Origin: Streptomyces rimosus subsp. rimosus
Lineage (GTDB): Bacteria > Actinomycetota > Actinomycetes > Streptomycetales > Streptomycetaceae
Direction: 5' to 3'
NCBI RefSeq assembly: GCF_000720725.1
Contig: NZ_JOCQ01000023.1
Coordinates: 37,135 to 101,134, forward strand
DNA: 64,000 nt
The translations under genes were made by a program, and so were the position numbers. Shown in pieces: positions 49,999-57,941 of the stretch (the first letter of the stretch is position 1; every line of letters starts with the position of its first letter). Below the pieces are notes generated by a model. The model made no database searches, was not told where the DNA came from, and saw only the letters and a program-made list of their open reading frames with translations.

Positions 49999-50352
49999 AT
50001 GGCGGAACGCACCGTCGACACGGCATTGCACACATACACGGTCGGCGACCAGTTCGTACTGGCACTGCGCGGCGAGCTGGACCTCGCGCTGGCACTGACC
50101 TTGCAGCCCGTCATCGGCGAGGCGCTGCCACCCCGGCCGGGCACGATCGTCGTCAATCTGTGCCAGGTCTCCTTCATGGACTGCAGCGGCCTGGCCCTGA
50201 TCTGCCGGCTGCGCGAGCGGGTGGTCGACCGCGGGGGCCGGCTGGTGCTGCTGAGCCCGCGCCCCGTGGTCCGCCGGCTGCTGCGCCTCGCGCCGCTCGA
50301 CGAGCGCTTCGTCGTGATCGACCGGCTGCTGCCCGCGCGTACCCTCAACTGA
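49999..50352 (+). CDS. STAS-domain anti-sigma factor antagonist
   Basis: The 117-residue protein is one STAS domain: LALRGELDLALALTLQPVI, then VNLCQVSFMDCSGLALICRL with the phosphorylatable Ser63, and RGGRLVLLSPRPVVRRLLRL. In Bacillus and Streptomyces, such proteins bind RsbW/SpoIIAB-like anti-sigma kinases; phosphorylation of the serine switches binding off. No anti-sigma factor is adjacent, so its partner is elsewhere. It converges with the aldehyde dehydrogenase gene, leaving 16 bp. Confidence 0.93.
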   Translation: MAERTVDTALHTYTVGDQFVLALRGELDLALALTLQPVIGEALPPRPGTIVVNLCQVSFMDCSGLALICRLRERVVDRGGRLVLLSPRPVVRRLLRLAPLDERFVVIDRLLPARTLN

Positions 50353-50368
50353 GGCGCGGCGGGCGGGA

Positions 50369-51919
50369 TCAGCCGAACGTCACGCCCTGCGCCAGCGGCA
50401 GCGCGTCCGAGTAGTTCACGGTGTTCGTCGCCCGCCGCATGTACGAACGCCAGGCGTCCGAGCCGGATTCGCGGCCGCCGCCGGTCTCCTTCTCGCCGCC
50501 GAACGCGCCGCCGATCTCCGCGCCCGAGGTGCCGATGTTGACGTTGGCGATGCCGCAGTCGGAGCCGTCGGCGGCCAGGAAGCGTTCGGCCTCGCGCTGG
50601 TCCCGGGTGAAGATGCTGGACGACAGGCCCTGCGGGACGCCGTTGTGCAGGGCCAGCGCCTCTTCGAAGGTGCGGTAGGTCAGGACGTAGAGGATGGGCG
50701 CGAAGGTCTCCGCGCGGACGATGCCGGTCTGCGCCGGCATCCGTACGACCGCCGGGCGTACGTAGGCGGCCTCCGGCGCCTGGTCGGCGAAGTGGCGGTC
50801 GCCGCCGGTCAGTACGGTGCCGCCGTCGGCCCGGGCGGCGTCCAGGGCCTTGCCCATGGCGGCGTGGGCGGCCGGGCCGATCAGCGGGCCGACGAGGGTG
50901 GCCGCGTCGAAGGGGTTGCCGACGGGGAGCTGACGGTAGGCGTGCACGATCTTCTCGGTCAGGCGGTCCGCGACGTCCTCGTGGACGATGAGCCGGCGCA
51001 GCGTCGTACAGCGCTGGCCCGCGGTGCCGGCGGCGGAGAAGATGATGCCGCGTACGGCGAGTTCGAGGTCGGCGGACGGGGTGACCACGGCGGCGTTGTT
51101 GCCGCCGAGTTCGAGCAGGCAGCGGCCGAAGCGGGCGGCCACCCGCGGCCCCACCTCGCGCCCCATCCGGACCGACCCGGTGGCGCTGAGCAGCGCGACG
51201 CGCGGGTCGTCGGCGAGCAGCGCACCGGTCTCCCGGCCGCCGAGGAGCAGGTGGTGCAGCGCGGCCGGCGCGCCCGTGTCGGCGATCGCGCGGGCCAGCA
51301 GGGCGTCGCAGGCCAGGGCGGTCAGCGGGGTCTGCTCGGAGGGCTTCCAGACGACCGGGTCGCCGCAGACCAGGGCCACGGCGGTGTTCCAGGCCCAGAC
51401 GGCGACGGGGAAGTTGAAGGCGGTCAGCACACCGGCCACGCCGAGCGGGTGCCAGGTCTCCGCGAGGCGGTGGCCCGGGCGTTCGCAGGCCATGGTGCGC
51501 CCGTAGAGCTGCCGGGACAGCCCGACCGCGAAGTCGCAGACGTCGGTCATCTCGCGGACCTCGCCGAGCGCTTCGGAACGGATCTTGCCGGCCTCGACGG
51601 TGACCAGGTCGGCGAGGTCGTCCTGATGGGCCGTCAGAAGCTCGCCGAGGCGCTTGACCAGGGCGCCGCGCCGGGGCGCGGGGACGGAGCGCCACTCGCG
51701 GAACGCCGCTTCGGCGGCGGTGACGGCGGCGTCGGCCTGCTCGGCGGTGGCGGCGGGCAGCCGGTACAGGACGCCGCCGGTGAGCGGCGTACGGGCGGTG
51801 ATGCCGGTGCCCTCCGGGACGGTGTTCTCCGGGAGGGCGCCGACGCCGCAGCGGCGCAGCCGGTCGGCGGCCAGGGCGCGGAGTTCCTCGGTGCCGGGGA
51901 GCTGGTCGGGGGTGCTCAC
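50369..51919 (-). CDS. Aldehyde dehydrogenase (ALDH7-like, probable 2-aminoadipate semialdehyde / piperideine-6-carboxylate dehydrogenase)
   Basis: This 516-residue enzyme has the ALDH catalytic Cys304 in GTAGQRCTTLRRL, Glu270 in LLELGGNN, and FNFPVAVWAWNTAVALVCGD for the cofactor. The pattern GQRCTTLRR and AAVVTPSADLELAVR is that of the ALDH7/antiquitin group, which oxidises 2-aminoadipate semialdehyde in lysine breakdown. The two upstream genes on the same strand (HglS-like and flavin oxidase) support this, since together they would take L-pipecolate to aminoadipate and 2-oxoadipate on to 2-hydroxyglutarate. GTG 51919 has TAGGAG upstream. It is the last gene of the three-gene operon. Confidence 0.9.
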   Translation of the reverse strand: MSTPDQLPGTEELRALAADRLRRCGVGALPENTVPEGTGITARTPLTGGVLYRLPAATAEQADAAVTAAEAAFREWRSVPAPRRGALVKRLGELLTAHQDDLADLVTVEAGKIRSEALGEVREMTDVCDFAVGLSRQLYGRTMACERPGHRLAETWHPLGVAGVLTAFNFPVAVWAWNTAVALVCGDPVVWKPSEQTPLTALACDALLARAIADTGAPAALHHLLLGGRETGALLADDPRVALLSATGSVRMGREVGPRVAARFGRCLLELGGNNAAVVTPSADLELAVRGIIFSAAGTAGQRCTTLRRLIVHEDVADRLTEKIVHAYRQLPVGNPFDAATLVGPLIGPAAHAAMGKALDAARADGGTVLTGGDRHFADQAPEAAYVRPAVVRMPAQTGIVRAETFAPILYVLTYRTFEEALALHNGVPQGLSSSIFTRDQREAERFLAADGSDCGIANVNIGTSGAEIGGAFGGEKETGGGRESGSDAWRSYMRRATNTVNYSDALPLAQGVTFG

Positions 51920-51972
51920 GTCGGGGTGGCTCCTAAGGTCGCGGGGCGGTGGGGTGTGCCGGTACGCGGTGG

Positions 51973-53382
51973 TCAGGAGGGGTGCAGGGCGCGCAGGGCG
52001 TCGTCCGCGCCCAGTACCTCCAGGGCGTGCCGCAGCGAAGCGTGCTGCTGGGCCGCGTAGATCTCGAAGGGGTCGTGGACGGGGCGCCCGATGGCTTCGG
52101 CGAGCCGGTGTTCGTCGTACGGCGTACCGGTGCGCGCGGCGCCCCTCGTGCCCTGCTCCGGCAGGTTGGAGCGGAAGATCCCGGCGGCCGAGCGGGGCAG
52201 GAAGTCCTCGTAGACGATGGGGTGGGCGGTCAGCCAGCCGTGGTCCAGCAGCCCGGCCAGGTCGGCGGGCGGGCGCCGTCCGTCGCGCGGGCGCGCGGGT
52301 GCGGGTTCGTACGTGAAGCAGCCGAGGCCTTCGACGGCGAGCCGGTGTTCCGAACGCGGGAAGCCGGCCTCCCAGAGGGCGCGCGCCACTTCCGGCCGGG
52401 TGGGGCCGCCGGGTCCCGACGCGGCGAGCCGCCGGTCCGTCTCGGCGGTGAGCACGTCGTAACGGGCCCGGCCCGCGCGGCTGAGCGCGATGCCGCGTGC
52501 TTCGACCTCGCCGAACCGCACGCGCAGCGCGCCGGTGGTGACGCTGCCGTCCGGTTCGCGGAAGGTACGGGCCTCGTCCAGCGCGCGGAACGAGGTCTGC
52601 CGCAGCAGGACGTCGGGCCCGTCCCAGCGGGGCGGCCCCTGGATCTCGTCGATCATGGTGATGCCGCGGTCCGCCATCCGGCGGTGGAGCGCGTCGATGT
52701 CCAGCACGCGCGGGGTGAGGTGGTTGATGTGGGTGCTGGTGACGCCGCCGATGTCGGCGGCGACGGCGGAGACCCGGGCGAGTTCGGTGTACCAGGCGCG
52801 GTCGACCGGCTCCGGGGACAGTGCGAAGGCGGCGACCGCCAGCGTGAGGAAGCGTTCTGCCTGGTCCGGTACGAGGCCGTGCTCGCGTTCGGCGCGCTCG
52901 GCGAGCGTGAGCAGTTCCGGCGGGAAGAGGGTGCGGCGGTCCAGGAAGGTTTCCAGCCGGGCCTGGAGTCCGGCGTCGAAGAACCGGCGGTCGGCGGTGG
53001 TGAGCAGGGAGGTGAAGACGCGGAAGGGGTTGCGGGCCAGTTCCTCGGGCTCGACGGGCCTGAAGGCGGTGGAGACCACCGGGACCGCGCCGGTGGTGGT
53101 GTCCCGCAGGTCGTAGAAGCCCACCGGGTGCATGCCCAGGGCGGCGAAGACCTGCGCGGCCCGGCGCAGTTCGCGGGGTGTGCCGACGCGGATGGCGCCG
53201 TGCCGCTCCGCGGTGACCCGGGCGAGGGCACCGAGCCTCCCGGCGTCCGGATCGCGGCGCGCCACCTCGTCGTTCACCTCGCCCGCCACCTCCAGGAGCG
53301 TGGTGTACGCGGGGACTTCGGCACCGTACATGCCGGACAGCCGGCGGGCGAAGGCGGCGCGCAGCCGCCAGGCGGGGATCAT
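51973..53382 (-). CDS. hglS: 2-oxoadipate dioxygenase/decarboxylase-like protein (HglS, DUF1338)
   Basis: The 469-residue protein shows the DUF1338/HglS signatures: GMHPVGFYDLR near the first third, THINHLTPRVLDID with the metal histidines, and GYTVEGLGCFTYEP-like GLGCFTYEPA late. HglS is an Fe(II) enzyme that converts 2-oxoadipate to D-2-hydroxyglutarate, a key step of lysine catabolism in Pseudomonas putida. It is between the flavin oxidase and the ALDH7-like gene. ATG 53382 has GGGAGGAC upstream. A transaminase for aminoadipate is not in the window and would have to be elsewhere. Confidence 0.9.
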   Translation of the reverse strand: MIPAWRLRAAFARRLSGMYGAEVPAYTTLLEVAGEVNDEVARRDPDAGRLGALARVTAERHGAIRVGTPRELRRAAQVFAALGMHPVGFYDLRDTTTGAVPVVSTAFRPVEPEELARNPFRVFTSLLTTADRRFFDAGLQARLETFLDRRTLFPPELLTLAERAEREHGLVPDQAERFLTLAVAAFALSPEPVDRAWYTELARVSAVAADIGGVTSTHINHLTPRVLDIDALHRRMADRGITMIDEIQGPPRWDGPDVLLRQTSFRALDEARTFREPDGSVTTGALRVRFGEVEARGIALSRAGRARYDVLTAETDRRLAASGPGGPTRPEVARALWEAGFPRSEHRLAVEGLGCFTYEPAPARPRDGRRPPADLAGLLDHGWLTAHPIVYEDFLPRSAAGIFRSNLPEQGTRGAARTGTPYDEHRLAEAIGRPVHDPFEIYAAQQHASLRHALEVLGADDALRALHPS

Positions 53383-53406
53383 GCGTCCTCCCGACGCGAC
53401 GGGCGT

Positions 53407-54627
53407 TCAGATGATGTGGGCCTCCGGGCGGACACCCGCGCTCCCCGGCTCCCCCGCCGGGCCGTCGAACCGGCTCGCGGCCAGCGGCCCGATGTCGAGG
53501 AACGGCTCCCGGCCCAGGTAGAGGTCGCGGACCAGCTCCCCCACGGCGGGCGCCTGGAGGAAGCCGTGGCCGGAGAAGCCGGTGGCGTACAGGAAGCGGC
53601 GCACGTCCGGGGACTCGCCGATGAGGGCGTTGTTGTCGGGGGTGGTCTCGTACAGCCCGGCCCAGCCGTGCCCGGCCGGGACGGTGGCCAGGGCGGGTGC
53701 CCGGCGCGCGACGGCCGCGCGGAAGGGTTCCAGCCACTCCCGGTCGAAGTCCCGGCCGAAACCCGGTTCCTGGCGCGGGTCCGACAGGCCCAGGAGCAGC
53801 CCGCCCGCGCCGTCGTTGTGGAAGTAGGCGGTGGAGGCGAAGTCGAGGGTGAAGGGGATGCGGGGCGGCGGCGGGTCCAGCGGGCCGGTCAGGGCGATCT
53901 GGCGGCGCAGCGGGGTGACGGGCAGCCGTACGCCCGCCATCGCGCCGACCTGCTGCGACCAGGCGCCGGCGCAGCAGATCACCGTGCCGGTGCGCACGGC
54001 ACCGTACGGCGTTCGGACCGCGCCGAGGGTGCCACCGGAGGTGTCGATCGCGGTGACGGGGCAGTGCGTACGGACCGTCGCGCCGTGCCGGACGGCGGCG
54101 CGCAGATAGCCGCGCACGGCTGCCACCGGGAGCGCGTGGCCGTCGGTGGGGCAGTACGCGGCGGCGGCGATACGGTCCGGGTCCACGTACGGGCACAGCG
54201 CGGCGGCCTCGGCCGGGCGGATGATCCGGCTGGGCACCCCGAGCGCGTTCTGGGTTGCCACGCCCTCCTCGAAGAGGGCGAGTTCGGTGGCGTCGCCGAG
54301 GAGGAAGAGGTATCCCACGCCGTCGAAGCCGATGTCGGCGCCGGGCCGCGCGGCGAACGCCCGCCACGCCTCCAGGCTGCGCCGGCCGATCCGGATGTTG
54401 AGCGGGTCGGAGAACTGGGCGCGGACGCCTCCGATGGGCTTGCCCGAGGAGCCGGCCGCGGGCCGTTCGCGCTCCAGCAGCAGGACGCCGGGCACCCCGG
54501 CCTCCGCGAGGTGGAAGGCGATGCTCGCGCCGATGATGCCACCGCCGATGACCACGGCATCGGCGCGGCCGGGGACGGGGGCCGTACCGGGGCCCGTACC
54601 GGGGTCCGTGGCCGTGCTGCGCTCCAT
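53407..54627 (-). CDS. FAD-dependent amine/imino acid oxidase (DAO family), possibly L-pipecolate oxidase
   Basis: This 406-residue flavoenzyme begins with the FAD motif AVVIGGGIIGASIAFHLAEAG (residues 24-44) and has the DAO-family C-terminal GLYETTPDNNALIGE and GFSGHGFLQAPAVGELVRDL. It resembles sarcosine-oxidase/AmaA-like enzymes that oxidise cyclic and secondary amines. Given the HglS and ALDH7-like genes downstream, L-pipecolate to piperideine-6-carboxylate is the likely reaction; proline or sarcosine are alternatives. ATG 54627 has GGAAGG upstream. It begins the operon; its stop is 24 bp before the HglS start. Confidence 0.85.
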   Translation of the reverse strand: MERSTATDPGTGPGTAPVPGRADAVVIGGGIIGASIAFHLAEAGVPGVLLLERERPAAGSSGKPIGGVRAQFSDPLNIRIGRRSLEAWRAFAARPGADIGFDGVGYLFLLGDATELALFEEGVATQNALGVPSRIIRPAEAAALCPYVDPDRIAAAAYCPTDGHALPVAAVRGYLRAAVRHGATVRTHCPVTAIDTSGGTLGAVRTPYGAVRTGTVICCAGAWSQQVGAMAGVRLPVTPLRRQIALTGPLDPPPPRIPFTLDFASTAYFHNDGAGGLLLGLSDPRQEPGFGRDFDREWLEPFRAAVARRAPALATVPAGHGWAGLYETTPDNNALIGESPDVRRFLYATGFSGHGFLQAPAVGELVRDLYLGREPFLDIGPLAASRFDGPAGEPGSAGVRPEAHII

Positions 54628-54732
54628 GCGAGGCGCCTTCCGCCGGGGTCGGGACGTGGGGTGCCGCTGGTATCGATGGTGACGGTCATGGTCCGCCGCG
54701 TCCATGCGCCGTCCGACCGGCGGGCGCCGGAC

Positions 54733-55449
54733 CTACTGGCCGAGGTCGTCCACGAGCGTCGGCGAGGGGCGCGGGATCTCGCCGAAGTCCTCGTCGTCGT
54801 CCGCGACGGTGAGGCGGTTGATGACGTTCTCCAGGACGGCGGGCAGGGTGGGCGCGAGGCCGCTGTGCCACTGGACGAGCAGGGCGTGCCGGGCGGCGTC
54901 CGGCAGCAGTTGCCGGCCGTCGCGGGCGGCGGGCGGCGGCGGTTCCTCGTCGGGGTCGTGGGCGGCCTGCGTACGCCAGTAGGCGGCGTCGCGGAACTCG
55001 CCGTGCCGCCGGTGGGAGAGGTACAGGCAGTAGGCCGCGGTACGGCTGCCGCCGCCGGCACCGAAGCGCCACCAGAAGTCGGCGGCCTCGGCGCGCCCGG
55101 TGATGTGCAGCAGACAGGCGAAGACCAGGGCGCCCTCGGGGTCGATCCGGTGGTCGTTGACCAGCCGGGCCAGGCTGTCCGCGGCCGCGGCGGCGTTGAC
55201 GACCAGGGCACAGGCCAGGTCCAGTTCGTGGGTGGCCTCGTCGTGGGCGCTCGGGTAGGCGGTGGGTGCCGGGGCGTCGGCCCGGGGCGCGGCCGGGTAC
55301 GCGGCGCCGCTCTCCTCGTACGCGTCCCCGGCCAGCCGGTCGCGGGCCGCCGCCGTGTCGTAGGAACCGTAGGACTCGGCGAGCACGTCGGCGGCGGCGG
55401 CCAGCAGGGATTCGATGGTGTCCGGGCCGGCCTGACGGGTGTGCGGCAT
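54733..55449 (-). CDS. Conserved hypothetical partner of the ECF sigma factor
   Basis: I do not recognise this 238-residue protein by name. It is cytosolic, Ala-rich and helical, with ALVVNAAAAADSLARLVND, GALVFACLLHITGRAEAADFWWRFGAGGGS and AAYCLYLSHRRHGEFRDAAYW. The last resembles protein families that occur next to Streptomyces sigma factors and may be TPR-like. It follows the sigma gene by 3 bp on the same strand and is surely cotranscribed. An anti-sigma role is possible, but no zinc motif or membrane helix is present. Confidence 0.7.
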   Translation of the reverse strand: MPHTRQAGPDTIESLLAAAADVLAESYGSYDTAAARDRLAGDAYEESGAAYPAAPRADAPAPTAYPSAHDEATHELDLACALVVNAAAAADSLARLVNDHRIDPEGALVFACLLHITGRAEAADFWWRFGAGGGSRTAAYCLYLSHRRHGEFRDAAYWRTQAAHDPDEEPPPPAARDGRQLLPDAARHALLVQWHSGLAPTLPAVLENVINRLTVADDDEDFGEIPRPSPTLVDDLGQ

Positions 55450-55452
55450 GGG

Positions 55453-56034
55453 TCACTTTCCCTTCGTGGGGCACGCGGCGATGCCCAGTGCGGCGGCGAG
55501 CCGGCGCTTGCCCCGGCTCGCGTGGGAGCGGACGGTGGCCTCGTCGACCCCGAGCAGGGCGGCTATCTGGGCGTCGGAGTAGCCGACGACATGGCGCAGC
55601 ACGATCACGTCGCACTGCCGCTCGGGCAGCCGGGAGATCGCTTCGTACAGGCCCAGCTGGCTCTCCAGGAGCGCGAACTGCTGCTGGCACTCGCGCAGCA
55701 GCGCGCGGGTGACGACGGCGAAGGCCGCGCTCTGGGTCAGCGCCGTGGCGCGCCCGTTCGCGCCGAGCCAGTCGACCACGGTCTCCTTGAGGACGGCCCA
55801 CGCGTAGGAGTCGACCGAGGACTGTTTGAGCGCGTACGGCCAGCACAGCCGTAATCTCCGGTAGGCGGCGCCGGTGACCTCCAGGGCCGCCTCCTCGCTG
55901 CCGGTGTGCAGGTGGGCGTAGGCCAGCCACTTGCGGTAGTGCGTCTCGTGGAACGCCTCGAAGGCGACGGCCAGCCGCCGGCCGGCCTGCCGCAGCGGAT
56001 CGCCGGCCGCGGGCGGCAGCCGGTCGCGGGTCAT
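55453..56034 (-). CDS. ECF-type RNA polymerase sigma factor
   Basis: The 193-residue sigma factor has region 2 (FHETHYRKWLAYAHLHTGSE to DSYAWAVLKETVVDWL) and region 4 (RLPERQCDVIVLRHVVGYSDAQIAALLGVDEATVRSHASRGKRRL). The HTH is clear. ATG 56034 overlaps a preceding small reading frame (ATGA). The next gene starts 3 bp after its stop. The regulon is unknown; no standard zinc anti-sigma factor is adjacent. Confidence 0.92.
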   Translation of the reverse strand: MTRDRLPPAAGDPLRQAGRRLAVAFEAFHETHYRKWLAYAHLHTGSEEAALEVTGAAYRRLRLCWPYALKQSSVDSYAWAVLKETVVDWLGANGRATALTQSAAFAVVTRALLRECQQQFALLESQLGLYEAISRLPERQCDVIVLRHVVGYSDAQIAALLGVDEATVRSHASRGKRRLAAALGIAACPTKGK

Positions 56035-56120
56035 GGGCGCACCTGTGCGCCGCGGCGCCGGGGGCCGAGGGAGCGGGCCGCGGCGGACGACGGCAAGGGG
56101 CTGTCCCGGTACGTGCTCAC
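56031..56120 (-). CDS. Possible 29-residue leader peptide overlapping the ECF sigma start
   Basis: GTG 56120 has GAGGAAC upstream and a short frame (MSTYRDSPLPSSAAARSLGP and nine more residues) ends with TGA inside the ATGA that starts the sigma gene. Such overlap is seen with coupled leader peptides. Size makes it unproven. Confidence 0.3.
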   Translation of the reverse strand: MSTYRDSPLPSSAAARSLGPRRRGAQVRP

Positions 56121-56392
56121 GTGCGTTCCTCGATCCGTTCGCCGCGGTCCGGGAGCCAGGCGGGCCCCGGCATCAGCGGGAGGGCGCGGGCCCTCTCTTC
56201 CAATGAACCGGAAAACCCGCCCCGTTGTGGCACCGACCGCCAAGAAATCTCGCGGTACGCGTTCGAGTGGTTACTTGGACCGGACAGCCGGGGGCGCGGG
56301 ACCGGGCGTACGGCCCGCTCCGGCGCATGACCGGGATCGCGGCGGGTAGGGCTCCGTCGGCGGCCCGGCAGCCGTACAGGGGAGGTGCGGGG

Positions 56393-57217
56393 ATGAGCGA
56401 GGAGCACGGCGAACCGGTGGTGGACCTCCAGCTGGACCGGGCCCACTCGGCCCGCATCTACGACTACATGCTCGGCGGCAAGACCAACTTCCTCGCCGAC
56501 CGCACCGCCGCGGGCAGCGTGCTCGCCGTCTTCCCCGCGGCGCTGGTCGCCGCCCGGATCAACCGGGAGTTCATGCACCGCTCGACGCGCGACCTCGCGC
56601 GGGCCGGGCTGCGCCAGTTCCTGGACATCGGTACGGGCATCCCCACCCCGCCCAACCTCCACGAGATCGCCCAGGGCCTCGCGCCGGACGCCCGCGTGGT
56701 CTACACGGACAACGACCCGATCGTGCTGGCGCACGCCGCGGCGCTGCTGCACAGCACGCCGCAGGGCCGGACCGCCTATCTCCAGGCGGACGTCACCGAC
56801 CCGGGCGCCATCGTCACCGCGCCCCAGGTCCTGCGGACCCTGGATCTGAGCCGTCCGGTGGCGCTGAGCCTGAACGCGCTGATGCACTTCGTGCCCGACG
56901 GGGAGCGGAGGCGGGCGCACGAGGTCGTCGAAGAGCTCAAGGCCGCCCTGCCCAGCGGCAGCGCGCTGGCCATGAGCCACGCCACGGCCGACTTCGCCCC
57001 CGAGGCGATGGCCCGGATCTCGGACATCTACGCGGCGGCGGGCACGACCGTGACGTTCCGTACGGAGGCGGAGTTCGCGCGGTTCTTCGACGGCTGGGAG
57101 CTGTGGGAGCCCGGCATCACCCTGTCGCACCAGTGGCGGCCCGACGACCCGGGCGACGCCACCCACGTGACGAACGCCGAGGCCGCCAGCTACGCGGCCG
57201 TGGCACGCAAGCCCTGA
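56393..57217 (+). CDS. SAM-dependent methyltransferase-like protein (DUF574 / PF04672 type)
   Basis: The 274-residue protein has the family opening ARIYDYMLGGKTNFLADRTA and QFLDIGTGIPTPPNLHEIAQ (motif I), VVYTDNDPIVLAHAAALL, and LSLNALMHFVPD. DUF574 methyltransferases are abundant in streptomycetes; substrates are mostly unknown. ATG 56393 follows GGGGAGG. There are no membrane segments. It converges with the small secreted protein gene (12 bp gap). Confidence 0.92.
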   Translation: MSEEHGEPVVDLQLDRAHSARIYDYMLGGKTNFLADRTAAGSVLAVFPAALVAARINREFMHRSTRDLARAGLRQFLDIGTGIPTPPNLHEIAQGLAPDARVVYTDNDPIVLAHAAALLHSTPQGRTAYLQADVTDPGAIVTAPQVLRTLDLSRPVALSLNALMHFVPDGERRRAHEVVEELKAALPSGSALAMSHATADFAPEAMARISDIYAAAGTTVTFRTEAEFARFFDGWELWEPGITLSHQWRPDDPGDATHVTNAEAASYAAVARKP

Positions 57218-57229
57218 CGCCCGGCCCTG

Positions 57230-57430
57230 CTACCCGGCGTTGCCGTGCTGGACCGTGAACGCGGGCGGCGGCTCCACGTCGTGGACATGCGGGAGTTCGG
57301 AGATCAGTTCCGTGGTCATCGCGACGGTCGCGCCGAGGGCTTCGGGGACTTCCACGGCGTGCGCGGTGGTCTGGGCGGTAGCGGCGACCGAGCCCGCCAG
57401 CAGGGCCGTGGCGGCAATCTTCTTGATCAT
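57230..57430 (-). CDS. Small secreted peptide
   Basis: This 66-residue product has a signal peptide MIKKIAATALLAGSVAATAQ (cleavage near Ala-His-Ala at residue 25). The mature part, VEVPEALGATVAMTTELISE and 20 more residues, is short and acidic with no cysteines. I do not recognise it. Small secreted peptides of this kind are common in streptomycetes, for example chaplin-like or unknown. The start is weakly supported (GCAAGG). Confidence 0.55.
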   Translation of the reverse strand: MIKKIAATALLAGSVAATAQTTAHAVEVPEALGATVAMTTELISELPHVHDVEPPPAFTVQHGNAG

Positions 57431-57463
57431 GCCTTGCACAACGAGAGCCCCGGCGCACGGGTC

Positions 57464-57499
57464 ACCCCGCCGCCCGCACCGGGGTGCGGGCGGCGGGGT
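57464..57499. terminator. 17-bp inverted repeat between CsbD-like and secreted peptide genes
   Basis: ACCCCGCCGCCCGCACC (57464-57480) and GGTGCGGGCGGCGGGGT (57483-57499) are perfect complements separated by two bases. It lies 20 bp after the CsbD-like gene on its strand, in terminator position. Confidence 0.7.
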
Positions 57500-57519
57500 C
57501 CGACGGGGATCCGGCCCGG

Positions 57520-57720
57520 TCAGGTCCGCCGGTCGCCCTTGTCCTTCAGGGAGTCGCGCATGCCCTGGGCGTTCTTCTTGGCGTCGTCCATCGCGCCCTT
57601 GGCCTTGCCCTTGGCGCGGTCCGTCCTGCCCTCGCTCTTCATCCGGTCGTCGCCGGTGGCCTTGCCCGCCATCTCCTTGGCCTTGCCCTTGACCTTGTCC
57701 ATGGCGCTCTCGTCGCCCAT
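57520..57720 (-). CDS. CsbD-family small stress protein
   Basis: The 66-residue hydrophilic protein is a CsbD-like helix hairpin (AMDKVKGKAKEMAGKATGDD, RAKGKAKGAMDDAKKNAQGM). CsbD proteins accumulate under general stress in many bacteria; their action is unknown. It is probably under stress sigma control, but no specific promoter was identified. ATG 57720 is the first; an internal ATG at residue 7 is possible. A perfect hairpin follows. Confidence 0.9.
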   Translation of the reverse strand: MGDESAMDKVKGKAKEMAGKATGDDRMKSEGRTDRAKGKAKGAMDDAKKNAQGMRDSLKDKGDRRT

Positions 57721-57941
57721 GACCTGCTCCCTCGGTCCGGTTGGTGGGACAGCACCACGCTGCCGCAGCCGGGCGGCGGGCGCATCCGGAGGCGGCTACC
57801 GGTAGTCCCGCAGCCCGTACGGCACCGGCCGGTCCCGCGTACGCGTCCCGCCGCCGCCATTGACCTCTCCGGCCACCGGCGCCAACGTGTTCCCCCGCCA
57901 GTTGCGTGTCCTGTTCCTCTTCGACCCCAAGGACGGCACTC

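Noticed and set aside
50369..54367. Very long minus-strand frame covering three genes
   Set aside because: Only the part from 51919 is protein-like (the ALDH); the rest is an Arg/Pro-rich antisense-style reading across the HglS and flavin oxidase genes, which have proper starts and motifs in their own frames.
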